The notes beneath the pieces were generated by a model, which made no database searches, was not told the DNA's origin, and worked only from the letters and a program-made list of their open reading frames with translations. A stretch of 64,000 nucleotides of DNA, taken from NCBI GenBank assembly GCA_016125255.1, contig WGMD01000005.1, positions 1 through 64,000 on the forward strand, read 5' to 3'. Source of the stretch: Planctomycetota bacterium. GTDB taxonomy: Bacteria; Planctomycetota; Phycisphaerae; Phycisphaerales; Zrk34. The position numbers and the translations under genes are program-made. Below are positions 7,638 to 17,064 of this stretch, piece by piece (position 1 is the first letter of the stretch; each line of letters begins with the position of its first letter).

Positions 7638-9092
7638 TCAATTCATCCCCGCCTCTTCCAGGCCGTACTGCTTGATCTTCTTGTAAAGCGTGGTGCGATT
7701 GATGTCGAGCACCTCGGCGGTCTTCTGCCGGTTCCAGTCATTGGCGCGGAGCGTGGCGAGAATAATCTGGCGCTCGGGCTCCTGAAGCGCATCGCGCAGC
7801 GGCTGCGGCCGCCAGCTCGGACCGGCCCACCAGCCGGGCCGGCGACGCCGCTCCACGAACCCCGGCTCCCCGTCGGGCGACTGACAACGGATCGACTCGG
7901 GCAGATCGTCCGCATCGATCACCGGACGACGGCTCAGCACGACGGCGCGCTCCACCGCATTTTCCAATTCCCGCACATTGCCCGGCCAGCGATAGCGGAT
8001 CATCGCCTCGATCGCCTCCTGACCGAATCCCGTGATGACCTTCCCGGTCTCGCGGCAATACTTGTGCAGGAAGTGCTCGGCCAGCAACGGCACATCGCTC
8101 GGCCGCTCGCGCAGCGTCGGCAGCGTCAGCAGCACGACGTTGATGCGGTAATACAAATCCTCACGGAACCGCCCCTGCTCCACGAGCTTATCGAGCGGCT
8201 CGTTGGCGGCGATCACGAAACGCACATCCGCCTTGACCGTCTGGTGCGAACCGACCGGCTCGAACTGCTTTTCCTGTAGCACGCGCAGGAGCTTGAGCTG
8301 AAGCGCGGGCGTGGCGGAGTTGATTTCATCGATGAACAGCGTGCCGCCCTCGGCCGCGCGCAGCTTGCCGAGCTTGTCGGAGTCGGCGCCGGTGAAAGCG
8401 CCTTTGACATGGCCGAACAGTTCGGATTCGAGCAGCGTTTCGGGGATCGAGCCGCAGGCGAAGGTGATGAACGGCTTGTCGCGCCGGGTGGAGCGTTCAT
8501 GAATCGCGCGGGCGACCATCGTCTTGCCCGTGCCGCTCTCGCCGCCGATCGAGACGGTCGTCGTCGTCGGCGCGACGGCCTCGACGAGGTCGTACACTTT
8601 CTGCATCCGCCGATCCTGCCCGATCATCGACTCGACGCCGCCGCGGCCGGCGAGTCGATTCCGCAGCGTGGCGTTCTCGGCGATCAGCGCCTGCTGGCGC
8701 AGCGCCTTCGCCACCGTGAGCATCAGTTCCTCATCCACGACCGGCTTCGTCAGATAGTCGAATGCACCGAGCTTGACGGCTTCGACCGCTGACTCGATCG
8801 TGCCGTAGCCGGTCAGCACGATGACGACGATCGAATCGTGCTGCTTACGCACCTGTTTGAGCAATTCGAGCCCGCCGGTGCGCGGCATGTTCACATCGGT
8901 GAGCACGAGATTGAACGGGTCCTCATCGTGCTCCGCCGCATCGCGCAGCAGCGCCATCGCCTCCGACCCGTCGCAGGCGGTCGCCGTACGGTAGCCGGCG
9001 TTTTGCAGGAATTTCTCGAGGGATTCGCTGATGATTGGATCGTCATCGACGACGAGAATCCGTGCTTTTTGCGTCGGGCTGTCACTGCTCAT
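7638..9092 (-). CDS. NtrC-family sigma-54-dependent response regulator
   Basis: A 484-residue three-domain regulator. The receiver domain (1-125) has the acidic pair VVDDDP, phospho-acceptor LVLTDVNMP and KP lysine (YLTKPV). The AAA+ domain (about 155-385) has Walker A GESGTGKT, the sigma-54-contacting loop GAFTGA, Walker B GTLFIDEI and the R-finger region GRFREDLYYRINV. The C-terminus is a Fis-type helix-turn-helix (NRQKTAEVLDINRTTLYKKIKQYGL). It should activate sigma-54 promoters after phosphorylation by the kinase encoded three bases upstream. A Trp/Pro/Arg-rich linker (about 405-435) separates AAA+ and Fis domains. Confidence 0.95.
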   Translation of the reverse strand: MSSDSPTQKARILVVDDDPIISESLEKFLQNAGYRTATACDGSEAMALLRDAAEHDEDPFNLVLTDVNMPRTGGLELLKQVRKQHDSIVVIVLTGYGTIESAVEAVKLGAFDYLTKPVVDEELMLTVAKALRQQALIAENATLRNRLAGRGGVESMIGQDRRMQKVYDLVEAVAPTTTTVSIGGESGTGKTMVARAIHERSTRRDKPFITFACGSIPETLLESELFGHVKGAFTGADSDKLGKLRAAEGGTLFIDEINSATPALQLKLLRVLQEKQFEPVGSHQTVKADVRFVIAANEPLDKLVEQGRFREDLYYRINVVLLTLPTLRERPSDVPLLAEHFLHKYCRETGKVITGFGQEAIEAMIRYRWPGNVRELENAVERAVVLSRRPVIDADDLPESIRCQSPDGEPGFVERRRRPGWWAGPSWRPQPLRDALQEPERQIILATLRANDWNRQKTAEVLDINRTTLYKKIKQYGLEEAGMN

Positions 9093-9095
9093 GTC

Positions 9096-9863
9096 TCACC
9101 CCTGCGTTTGATGGAGTCGCCATGCGACGCTGAGGCGCGTGCCGCCGCCGTCGCGGGTTTCGATTCGGATGCTTCCGCCGATCGATTCGACGATCTGGCG
9201 GCTGATGGCCAGGCCCATGCCGTGGCCGGAGGTCTTTGTGGTGGCGCCGGGCGCGATCCATCCGTCGCCGAGGCGCGGCAAGGTCGGATCGAGCCCGGGG
9301 CCGTTGTCTTCGATGTCGAGCGTCACGATGCCCGCCGCTTCATGGGCGCGAATCATCACCTGCCCGTCGCGCCCGATGGCTTCGACGGCGTTCTGAAGGG
9401 CGTTGGCGATGACCGGATACATCGGGCCGGCGGGCGTGCGCTCGATCGTGTCGGGCACGTCGATGGTCAATTCGATGTTGGCCGCCTCCGCGGCGGGCTC
9501 GATCATCTTAAGCGCGTAATGCAGCGCATCGCCGAACGTCGACTGCTGCCAGTAGAGCCGCGCGGGATCGCCGGCGCCCCCCGCCGCCATCCATCGCCGC
9601 AGCAGCACCGCCATCTGGCGCAGCCCGTCGCTGGCGGTGCGCAGGCGGTCGTGTGCATCGTCGCCGACCGCTTCGTCGGTCTGGCGATCGATGTCGCTCA
9701 GCGCCAGCGTCATGTTGCGCAGCGAGCCGTCGAGCAGATTTGAAAGCTCGTGCGCGAATCGCCGGCCCGATTCGGGGGTCGCCTCCGGTGCCGGGGCCTC
9801 GGCGCTCTCCGCCGTGCCCACGAGGCGCAGAAATGGCGCGGTCGTGTTGCGTGAATCCGACAT
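9096..9863 (-). CDS. Cytoplasmic sensor histidine kinase partnered with the NtrC-type regulator
   Basis: A 255-residue kinase with no membrane segment or recognisable sensor domain. The H-box region is RRFAHELSNLLDGSLRNM (His about residue 48), followed by ATPase motifs NALQNAVEAIG (N-box), DNGPGLD (G1) and GHGMGLAIS (G2). Its stop is three bases before the regulator start, so the two form one operon. The upstream TTG at 9896 would add eleven residues; I prefer ATG 9863, though neither has a strong ribosome-binding site. Without a sensor it probably receives its signal from another protein or a soluble ligand. Confidence 0.85.
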   Translation of the reverse strand: MSDSRNTTAPFLRLVGTAESAEAPAPEATPESGRRFAHELSNLLDGSLRNMTLALSDIDRQTDEAVGDDAHDRLRTASDGLRQMAVLLRRWMAAGGAGDPARLYWQQSTFGDALHYALKMIEPAAEAANIELTIDVPDTIERTPAGPMYPVIANALQNAVEAIGRDGQVMIRAHEAAGIVTLDIEDNGPGLDPTLPRLGDGWIAPGATTKTSGHGMGLAISRQIVESIGGSIRIETRDGGGTRLSVAWRLHQTQG

Positions 9864-9936
9864 ATACACAGAAAATCGGCCGAATCGGGGCGTCAATTCA
9901 GTGCATGTTGCGGAAAATCAACCGCCCGATAAGCGC

Positions 9937-10308
9937 TCAGTTGGATCGCTGCAATTCCGTGGCGATCATGCGATCGACCTCGCCGACCGCCGTCGCCGCC
10001 ACCGGCTTGACCGTCATCGCCGGATCGCTCACCGCAATACTCGTCGTCGGTTTGACCGCCAACGATGCGACCGGCATCGCGCCCTGCATCGACGCCGGAC
10101 CCTTGGCGACCGGCTGCGCGTTGAGGTACGTCGAATAACGATAAAGCATCTGCGGCCGGCGACCGTCGCTGGTGCTCACCGCATTGTGATACCGCGTATA
10201 CGTCATCGAGTGCGACACGCCCGCCGTGTCCGCCGCCCGCACCGCGCCCGTCATCACCGCCATCGCCACCAATCCGCCGCCGATCTTCTGGATCATCCTG
10301 GACATCAT
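9937..10308 (-). CDS. Small exported protein of unknown function
   Basis: A 123-residue protein starting with a signal peptide (IGGGLVAMAVMTGAVRAAD) after a double ATG preceded by GGAG. The mature region is Thr/Ala/Val-rich with YTRYHNAVST, RYSTYLNAQP and a repeated AVKPTT/TVKPVAAT pattern. No domain is recognised. It lies alone between ileS and the kinase operon on the same strand. Confidence 0.55.
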   Translation of the reverse strand: MMSRMIQKIGGGLVAMAVMTGAVRAADTAGVSHSMTYTRYHNAVSTSDGRRPQMLYRYSTYLNAQPVAKGPASMQGAMPVASLAVKPTTSIAVSDPAMTVKPVAATAVGEVDRMIATELQRSN

Positions 10309-10446
10309 CGAGTCTCCATTGAGGGTGAAAAGACTCGCCAAAACTACGATTGGAATGTCGACAAGCCAAACCCCGCGCACGACAAAGTCAGGGCGAACCC
10401 GTACCGTTCGCCGGCCAATCGTTACAACCGTCACATTTTCACAGGA

Positions 10447-13293
10447 TCACGCCACGCCGATCGCCGCCGCGTCGCGGTCGGTGAGCATGCCGCCGTCAGC
10501 CCGCGGCCTGACCGTCCCGTCGCGCTTCCACGACCGCTCGCAGCGCGGCTCGTCTGATAAGTCGTCGACGCCGATCGTCTCGCCGCCTTGTGCTTCGACA
10601 AGCGTGAACCGGCTCACGCCGCACAGGTCCGCCATCTCGCCTGCCAGCGGTGCGATCGCCTGATAGTTCGCCGCGGGCAGCGAAGCGGTGATCCCCGCGT
10701 CGAGCGGATTGTCCAGCCCCCGCTGCGCCTTGGCGTCCTCCAGCGCCCGCAGCGCCCGGTCGCGCAGCGACATCGCCTGCGTCCAACCCGCGTGCGCCGC
10801 GACGGACTTCGCCGCCGGAAGCTCCAGCGTATGCACCGTCGCCTCCGTATCCATCGCCGCGCCGCTCAGCGCCAGGTGCGCTTCGTCCGCCGTATGCACC
10901 AGCACCGGCGCGACAAGGCGAATCAATGCGTCGGCCATGTCGTACATGACTGTCTGTGTGCGCCGTCGGCGATCGGATGCAGCCGCGTCGCAGTAGAGAC
11001 GATCCTTCGTCGCGCTCAGGTAGATCGCGCTGAGCGTGTCGTTGCAGAACTGGAAGATCGCTTCGTGCACCTTGCGGAAGCGATAGGATTCGTAGCCCGC
11101 CCGCACCTCGGCGACGAGCTGCGACAATTCGTTCATCGCCCATGCGTCCAGACTCGTCGCGTCCGCCGCCGTCAGGTCACGCCGATCGGTCGCCGCGTTG
11201 AAGTCGCTCAAATTCGAGAGGAGGAAGCGAATCGTGTTCCGCACCTTGCGATACTCTTCGCCGGCCAGCTTGAAGTAATCCAGGTCCGACTTGATGTCGT
11301 TGTCCGTGTTGAGCGACGCGACCCACCACCGGCAGACATCCGCCCCGAAATCCTTGAGCAGATCCTCGACGGCCAGCGCGTTGCCGCCCGACTTGCTCAT
11401 CTTCTTGCCGTGCTTGTCGACCATGAACCCGTGCGTGAGCACCGTATTGAACGGCGAAACGCCCGACGCGCCGAGTCCCGCCAGCAGCGACACCTGAAAC
11501 CACCCGCGATGCTGATCGCTTCCTTCCAGGTACAGATCGACCGGATACTTCATCCCCCGCTGCCGCACCACCGCGTTCCACGAACAGCCGGAGTCGAACC
11601 AGACGTCGAAAATGTCCGCGCCTTTGCGAAGTGCGGCGTGGGGAGTGCGGAGTGCGGAGTGAACCCACTGCGGCGCATCCGCATCGTTGGCGACGTCGTA
11701 TTTAGCCAGCAGTTCCTCCGGCGACGCGCTGAACCAGATGTCGCTGCCCTTTTCGCGCACCATGTCGGCGATCGCCTTGACGCTCGCCGCCGTCATCAAT
11801 ACTTGTCCCTTTTCCGGGCCGTAGAAAGCGGGGATCGGTAATCCCCATGAGCGTTGCCGGCTGATGCACCAGTCGGGGCGCGTCTCAAGCATGCCGCGCA
11901 TCCGGTTGCGGCCCCACTCGGGGACGAACTTCACATCGCTCGCCGTCGTGTCCAGCGCCATTTGGCGCAGCGAAGTATTCGCATCATCCACGCGGATGAA
12001 CCATTGTTCGGTCGCGCGGAAGATCACCGGCGTTTTGCTGCGCCAATCGTGCGGATAGCTGTGCATGAACTTGTGATCGCGGTACAGGTAGCCCGTCTCG
12101 CGCAGATGTTCGATGACCAGTTCGTTGGCCTTCCACACATCGACGCCGCGCAGCCAATCCGGCGCGGTCGAATCGAATGTGCCGTCGCCCTGCACGGGGC
12201 AGTAGATGTCCATGCCGTAGCGCAGGCCGGTCTGATAGTCCTCGACGCCGTGGCCCGGCGCGGTATGCACAAGGCCGGTGCCGTCTTCGAGCGTGACATA
12301 TTCCGCGGTGACGAGCGGGCTGACGCGGTCGATGAACGGGTGGCGATACTTGACGCCCGCCGCTTCGAGTTCCTCGCCGCTGGCCAGGCCCAGCCGATCG
12401 AAGCTCGCGCCGACCGCGCCGAAAATCTGCTCCGCCATGTCCGCCGCGACGATGACCCGCGCGATGCGGTTTTCCCATGTGATGCGGTACAGCCCGTACT
12501 CCGCGCGCGGCGACGCCGCCACGGCGAGGTTCGCCGGCAAGGTCCACGGCGTCGTCGTCCAGATCATCAGATTGATCGATTCGCCCGGCCGGGCGTTGAG
12601 GCGCGACGGCAAATCCTGCGGATTCTCCACCGTGAACATCACATAAACGCTCGTGTCCTCGCGGTCCTCGTATTCGAGCTCCGCCTCCGCAAGCGCGGTC
12701 TGATTGGCGATCGACCAGTGCACGGGCTTGAGGTCGCGGTAGACGAGCCCCTTGCCGACGAGGTCCGCGAAGACTTCGAGCGTCGCCGCTTCGTAGGCCG
12801 GGTTCATGGTCAGATACGGATTCTCGTAGTCGCCGACCGTGCCGAGGCGCTGCATCTGTTTGCCTTGCAGTTTCACGAACTTGGCCGCGTCGTCCTGACA
12901 GCGCTTGCGAATCTGCGGCGCGACCATCGTCCTGGCCTTGTCGCCCAGATCCTTCATGACCTTGTGCTCGATCGGCAGACCGTGACAGTCCCAGCCGGGC
13001 ACGAACGGCGTGTCGAACCCCATCATGCAGCGCGAACGCACCACAATATCCTTGAGCACCTTGTTCAAAAGATGCCCCAGATGAATCGGCCCGTTCGCGT
13101 ACGGCGGACCATCGTGCAGCACGAACGATTCGCGCCCCTTGCGGGCGTCGCGCATGCGCTGATAAAGCCCGAGCTTGTCCCAGCGCTTCTGAAACTCCGG
13201 CTCGCGCTGCACCAGATTCGCCTTCATCGCGAAACTGGTCTTGGGCAGGTTCAACGTCTGTTTGTACGACCGTTTTTCGGCTTGCTCGCTCAT
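10447..13293 (-). CDS. ileS: Isoleucyl-tRNA synthetase
   Basis: A 948-residue class I synthetase that charges tRNA-Ile. Visible signatures are the HIGH motif (GPIHLGHLLNK), the WDCHGLPIEHKV block, the editing-domain region TTTPWTLPANLAVA, the GSDQHRGWFQ block and KMSKSGGN. The C-terminus is unusual: the zinc ribbon that ends many bacterial enzymes normally has two Cys pairs, but here only Cys918 remains (DEPRCERSWKRDG, then MLTDRDAAA where the second pair is expected). I chose ATG 13293 because the protein then begins SEQAEKRSYKQTLNLPKT, the standard N-terminus. Confidence 0.97.
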   Translation of the reverse strand: MSEQAEKRSYKQTLNLPKTSFAMKANLVQREPEFQKRWDKLGLYQRMRDARKGRESFVLHDGPPYANGPIHLGHLLNKVLKDIVVRSRCMMGFDTPFVPGWDCHGLPIEHKVMKDLGDKARTMVAPQIRKRCQDDAAKFVKLQGKQMQRLGTVGDYENPYLTMNPAYEAATLEVFADLVGKGLVYRDLKPVHWSIANQTALAEAELEYEDREDTSVYVMFTVENPQDLPSRLNARPGESINLMIWTTTPWTLPANLAVAASPRAEYGLYRITWENRIARVIVAADMAEQIFGAVGASFDRLGLASGEELEAAGVKYRHPFIDRVSPLVTAEYVTLEDGTGLVHTAPGHGVEDYQTGLRYGMDIYCPVQGDGTFDSTAPDWLRGVDVWKANELVIEHLRETGYLYRDHKFMHSYPHDWRSKTPVIFRATEQWFIRVDDANTSLRQMALDTTASDVKFVPEWGRNRMRGMLETRPDWCISRQRSWGLPIPAFYGPEKGQVLMTAASVKAIADMVREKGSDIWFSASPEELLAKYDVANDADAPQWVHSALRTPHAALRKGADIFDVWFDSGCSWNAVVRQRGMKYPVDLYLEGSDQHRGWFQVSLLAGLGASGVSPFNTVLTHGFMVDKHGKKMSKSGGNALAVEDLLKDFGADVCRWWVASLNTDNDIKSDLDYFKLAGEEYRKVRNTIRFLLSNLSDFNAATDRRDLTAADATSLDAWAMNELSQLVAEVRAGYESYRFRKVHEAIFQFCNDTLSAIYLSATKDRLYCDAAASDRRRRTQTVMYDMADALIRLVAPVLVHTADEAHLALSGAAMDTEATVHTLELPAAKSVAAHAGWTQAMSLRDRALRALEDAKAQRGLDNPLDAGITASLPAANYQAIAPLAGEMADLCGVSRFTLVEAQGGETIGVDDLSDEPRCERSWKRDGTVRPRADGGMLTDRDAAAIGVA

Positions 13294-13377
13294 GGCTGTC
13301 TTGATCCGTGATGGCAGACCGACATGATAGCACATGCCCCCCGGAATCTCGCATTCGGCGATGAATCAGAAGAATTG

Positions 13378-13497
13378 AACCGCCGAGACGCCGAGGACGC
13401 GGAGACAAAATGCCTTGAAACCTGCTTTACTGCGTGGCTCTCCGTGGCCCCCCGTGTTGAACTGCCTTCTCTCCGCGTCCTCGGCGTCTCGGCGGTT
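13378..13497. repeat. Perfect 27-base inverted repeat of the CCGCCGAGACG type
   Basis: The left arm 13378-13404 (beginning AACCGCCGAGACGCCGAGG) is exactly complementary to 13471-13497, with a 66-base spacer. It sits between rpe and ileS. The architecture matches the CCACCAAGG repeat at 1819-1906: AACC plus CC-rich triplet-like units, then GGTT-ATTC at the right end. Confidence 0.9.
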
Positions 13498-13504
13498 TAT
13501 TCCC

Positions 13505-14197
13505 TCATGCCCCCCGCAAACCGCGCATCACCGCCGCGCGGTCTTTGGCGTTGAACAGGGCGCTGGCGGCGACGATGGCGTCGCAACCGGCTTCGCGGCA
13601 CTGCCCCGCCGTCTTGTCGCTCACGCCGCCGTCCATCTCGATGCGCGTCGCCTGCGGCGAATGATCGCGCAGCCACCGCACCTTCGGCAGCACTTCGCGC
13701 TTGAACGACTGGCCCGAAAAGCCCGGCTGCACGCTCATCACCAGCACCATGTCCACCTTGCCAAGCACATGACCGATCGACTCGGCGGTCGTCCGCGGAT
13801 TGATGACGATCCCGGCCTGACAGCCCGCCCCGTGAATCTGCTCGATCAGGTCCAGCTCATTGTGCGTCGCCCGCCCCGCCGTCGCTTCAATGTGGAAACT
13901 GATATTGTTCGCCCCCGCCTTCGCGAACGGCTCGACGTAGTCCTGCGGGTCCGTCACCATCAGATGCACATCCATGTAAACCTGCGGAAATTTCCTCCGC
14001 AGGTCTTCGAGCACCTTCGGGCCCATCGAGAGATTCGGCACGAAATGCCCGTCCATGATGTCCACATGCAGCCCGTCCGCCCCCAGCGCGATCACGTCCG
14101 CGCATTCGTCGGCGAGGCGCGAAAAGTCCGCTCCGAAAATCGAAGGGAAAATCAAGGGCAAGCGCGGCGGCGCGGCGAGTAGATGAGAGGTATTCAT
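13505..14197 (-). CDS. rpe: Ribulose-phosphate 3-epimerase
   Basis: A 230-residue TIM-barrel epimerase that interconverts ribulose-5-phosphate and xylulose-5-phosphate. Seen are LIFPSIFGADFSRLADE (family consensus PSILSADF), the metal/catalytic block DGLHVDIMDGHFVPN, MDVHLMV, the loop VMSVQPGFSGQSF and the phosphate-binding IEMDGGVSDKT. Length is standard when started at 14197; a longer frame would run into the CCCTCTCCC repeat. It lies downstream of pgk and the sulfatase on the same strand, which fits pentose phosphate metabolism. Confidence 0.95.
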   Translation of the reverse strand: MNTSHLLAAPPRLPLIFPSIFGADFSRLADECADVIALGADGLHVDIMDGHFVPNLSMGPKVLEDLRRKFPQVYMDVHLMVTDPQDYVEPFAKAGANNISFHIEATAGRATHNELDLIEQIHGAGCQAGIVINPRTTAESIGHVLGKVDMVLVMSVQPGFSGQSFKREVLPKVRWLRDHSPQATRIEMDGGVSDKTAGQCREAGCDAIVAASALFNAKDRAAVMRGLRGA

Positions 14198-14235
14198 GCG
14201 GCCGATTGTAGCCCATTTGATCGAGGCGCTGAACC

Positions 14236-14365
14236 CCCTCTCCCTCCGGGAGAGGGCCGGGGTGAGGGTGGCCACGGAGTCGGGCGCGCTCGTCATCGGA
14301 AGCGGTCAGTGATTGAACGCCCCCTCACCCGGCCCTTGAGGGCCGACCTCTCCCCGAGGGAGAGG
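14236..14365. repeat. Pair of inverted CCCTCTCCC/GGGAGAGGG palindromic repeats
   Basis: The first copy (14236-14268) is a CCCTCTCCCTCCGGGAGAGG hairpin followed by CCGGGGTGAGGG; the second (14321-14365) carries the same modules in opposite orientation (CCCCTCACCCGG ... CCTCTCCCCGAGGGAGAGG). Together they fill most of the gap between the sulfatase stop and rpe. The hairpins lack T-runs, so termination is uncertain. They look like a dispersed bacterial palindrome family. Confidence 0.75.
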
Positions 14366-14378
14366 TGAAGAAAGCCGC

Positions 14379-15752
14379 TCATTTGATCGACACACGCCGC
14401 TCGTCCAACTCCGCTGACAACTTCCGCAGCACCTCCGCATGACCCGAATCATGCGCGAGATTGTGCATCTCGTTGGGGTCCTCATGCAGATCGTAAAGCT
14501 CCTCGAACGGCGGGGCGTCGCGGTGGTCAGGGTCGAGGGTGCGAATGTATTTGTATCGCTCGGTGCGGAGGGCCCAGAGCGGATGCGACCCCAGCGCGGG
14601 GGTCGGGGCTTCGTAATAAAAACTCGCGCGCCACTCGGTCCTTTCGTTATGCAAAAGCGGCAGCAGACTCGTGCCATGCATGTCGTCCGCGCCGCCGAGT
14701 TTCGCCAATGCGAGGATCGTCGGGGCGATGTCGGCGTTGAGCACCAGCTCATCGCGCACGGCCGGAGCGATGCCCGGGCCGGCGACCAGAAACGGGACGC
14801 GCATCGACGGCTCGTAGGCGAGGACCTTGCTGGTGAATCCGTGGTCCCCGATCATCCAGCCGTTGTCGCCCATCAGGAAGATGTACGTATTGTCGCGCAG
14901 GCCCATGCGATCGACCGCCGCCAGCAGTGCGCCGAGGCGCTGGTCCATGTCCGTCACCGCGGCGCGGTATCGCTTCATGTGATTGCGAATGTTCTCGGGC
15001 TTGTCGTAACCATATTCGAGCGCCTGCGTGCGCGAGCGCGCGGTCTTAAGATAATCGGGCTTGCCGGAAAGGTCGTCGTTCCATGTGGACGGCAGCGACA
15101 TTTCGTCGGCGTCGTACTGCGCGAGCGCCGCATCAGAGGCGGGCCAATCAAAATGATTGTCCATGTGCGGCACCTGCGTGCAGTGCCACAGAAAAAACGG
15201 CTTGCCGTCCGCCTTCGCCGATTCGATGAAGCGGATCGACTGCTGCGTGTTCCAATCTTCGATGTAGCCCTTGGCGAGAGCGTCCTTGCCGTCTTCGATC
15301 ACGTGGCGGTTGTGGTACGTGCCGTTGGAGTGAAAGTATTGGGCGTCGTCGAAGCCGAGGTCCTGCGGCTTGTTGCCCAGGTGCCACTTGCCGACGATCC
15401 CCGTGCGATAGCCCGCCGCCTTGAGCAGCTCGGCGACGGTCGATTGGCCCTTGCGGACGGGCTGACCAAGCGTGGTCACGCCATTGACGGACCCGTAGCG
15501 CCCGGTGAGGACGGTTGCGCGGCTCGGGCTGCAGATCGCGAGCGTGACGAACCCATGCGTAAAACGCACCCCCGACTGCGCCAGCTTGTCCATCGCCGGC
15601 GTGTGCATCTGCGGATCGCCGAGCACGCCCAACGCATCGAAGCGCTGATCGTCGGTGAGAATGACAATGAAATTCGGCGGCGAGGCACGGGCGAATGAGA
15701 CCGACAGCAGAACAATCCACACCACCCTCAGCATCAGCCGCGTGCGTTGCAT
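14379..15752 (-). CDS. Exported formylglycine-dependent sulfatase
   Basis: A 457-residue secreted sulfatase: signal peptide (VVWIVLLSVSFARA), metal ligands NFIVILTDDQ (Asp34-35), the Cys-type maturation motif CSPSR (Cys74, to be converted to formylglycine) with GRYG five residues on, GKWHLG (about 121-126) and FLMGDNG (about 293). The C-terminal RTERYKYIRTL...ELYDLHEDPNEMHNLA is typical of arylsulfatase/iduronate-type enzymes. It should remove sulfate esters from an extracellular glycan; which one cannot be told. Its ATG begins one base after the pgk stop, so it is translated from the pgk operon. Confidence 0.92.
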   Translation of the reverse strand: MQRTRLMLRVVWIVLLSVSFARASPPNFIVILTDDQRFDALGVLGDPQMHTPAMDKLAQSGVRFTHGFVTLAICSPSRATVLTGRYGSVNGVTTLGQPVRKGQSTVAELLKAAGYRTGIVGKWHLGNKPQDLGFDDAQYFHSNGTYHNRHVIEDGKDALAKGYIEDWNTQQSIRFIESAKADGKPFFLWHCTQVPHMDNHFDWPASDAALAQYDADEMSLPSTWNDDLSGKPDYLKTARSRTQALEYGYDKPENIRNHMKRYRAAVTDMDQRLGALLAAVDRMGLRDNTYIFLMGDNGWMIGDHGFTSKVLAYEPSMRVPFLVAGPGIAPAVRDELVLNADIAPTILALAKLGGADDMHGTSLLPLLHNERTEWRASFYYEAPTPALGSHPLWALRTERYKYIRTLDPDHRDAPPFEELYDLHEDPNEMHNLAHDSGHAEVLRKLSAELDERRVSIK

Positions 15753-15753
15753 G

Positions 15754-16950
15754 TCATTTCTCGTCGAGAATCTCCACGGATTCGAACTTGCGGCCTTCGA
15801 GCATTTCCAGGGACGCGCCGCCGCCGGTGGAGACGTGACTGACCTGGTCGGCGAAGCCGAGCTGTTCGATCGCCGCCGCGGAGTCGCCGCCGCCGATGAT
15901 GCTCACGGAGTCCGAGTCGGCGATGGCCTGAGCGACGGCTTTCGTTCCCGCATCGAACGGAGGCATCTCGAACACGCCCATCGGGCCGTTCCAGACGACG
16001 GTCTTGGCGCTCTTGACGATCGAGGCGAAGAGCTTCGCCGACTCGGGTCCGATGTCCAGACCTTCGTAATCGTCGGGAATCTGGCCGGCTTTGACGATCT
16101 TCTTGTTGCAGTCGCCCTTGAAGGCGTCGCCGGCGTGCGTATCGACCGGCAGCACCAGCTTGGGGCCGCCCTTGGCGATGAGTTCCTTCGCGAGTTCGAC
16201 CTTGTCTTTTTCGACGAGGGACTTGCCGACCTTGCCGCCCTGCGCGAGGGAGAAGGTGTAGGCCATCGCGCCGCCGATGATGACTTTGTCGCAGATGCCC
16301 AGAAGATTGTTGATCACGTTGATTTTGTCGGAGACTTTCGCCCCGCCGAGGATCGCCACGAACGGGCGGGCCGGCTTGGCGATGGCTTCGGAGAGGTACT
16401 TGATTTCCTTTTCCACGAGGAACCCGACCACGGCCGGCTTGCCCGCATCCTTCATCGCCTTGGGCACGGCGTACATCGACGCTTCGGTGCGGTGACACGT
16501 GCCGAACGCATCGTTGCAGTACGCGTCGCCGAACCCGGCCAGCGTGCTGACATACGCCGCGTCATCGCCCTTCTTCTCCCCCGCGTTGAAGCGCACGTTC
16601 TCGAGCACGAGCACTTCGCCGGCCTTGAGCGAGGCGACCTGCTTCTTCGCATCGTCGCCGACCGTGTCGGCAGCGAACTTGACGGCCTTGCCGAGCAGGT
16701 CCGTGAGGCGGACGGCGGTGGGCGCCAGCGAGAACTCGGGCTCGGGGCCTTTGCCCTTGGGCCGGCCGAGGTGGCTCATCAGCACGGCCTTCCCGCCGCG
16801 CTCGATCACGCTCTGAATCGACGGCATCGCCATGCGGATGCGGCGGTCGTCGGTGATGTTCCGGTTGTCATCGAGCGGCACATTGAAATCGACGCGCATC
16901 AGCACGGTTTTCCCGGCCAGGTTCACGTCAGCGATGGTCTTCTTGGCCAT
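15754..16950 (-). CDS. pgk: Phosphoglycerate kinase
   Basis: A 398-residue glycolytic enzyme making ATP from 1,3-bisphosphoglycerate. Signatures: [10 protein letters not shown] (residues 18-27), [19 protein letters not shown], and the C-terminal nucleotide/hinge region [14 protein letters not shown]...[12 protein letters not shown] with [13 protein letters not shown]. Length is standard. Preceded by ACGGAG and a good sigma-70-type promoter (see 16980-17008). First gene of a likely pgk-sulfatase-rpe transcript. Confidence 0.97.
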   Translation of the reverse strand: MAKKTIADVNLAGKTVLMRVDFNVPLDDNRNITDDRRIRMAMPSIQSVIERGGKAVLMSHLGRPKGKGPEPEFSLAPTAVRLTDLLGKAVKFAADTVGDDAKKQVASLKAGEVLVLENVRFNAGEKKGDDAAYVSTLAGFGDAYCNDAFGTCHRTEASMYAVPKAMKDAGKPAVVGFLVEKEIKYLSEAIAKPARPFVAILGGAKVSDKINVINNLLGICDKVIIGGAMAYTFSLAQGGKVGKSLVEKDKVELAKELIAKGGPKLVLPVDTHAGDAFKGDCNKKIVKAGQIPDDYEGLDIGPESAKLFASIVKSAKTVVWNGPMGVFEMPPFDAGTKAVAQAIADSDSVSIIGGGDSAAAIEQLGFADQVSHVSTGGGASLEMLEGRKFESVEILDEK

Positions 16951-16979
16951 GTCAAAAGCTCCGTAAGAATGAGCGGAAT

Positions 16980-17008
16980 ACTGTACGACCCCCGGAAGCT
17001 TGTTGCAA
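16980..17008 (-). promoter_or_regulatory. Sigma-70-type promoter of pgk
   Basis: Read on the minus strand, TTGCAA (17003-17008) and TACAGT (16980-16985) are separated by exactly 17 bases, about 30 bases upstream of the pgk start codon. Both hexamers match four or more consensus positions. Confidence 0.6.
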
Positions 17009-17064
17009 CGCGGGGGGCGGCGGACGCGCCGCTCGTTGAGCGGCGGCTATTGTAGAATTGCGAT

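Noticed and set aside
11854-13311. 485-residue plus-strand frame over ileS
   Set aside because: Arg/His/Ala-rich shadow of isoleucyl-tRNA synthetase; no domain.
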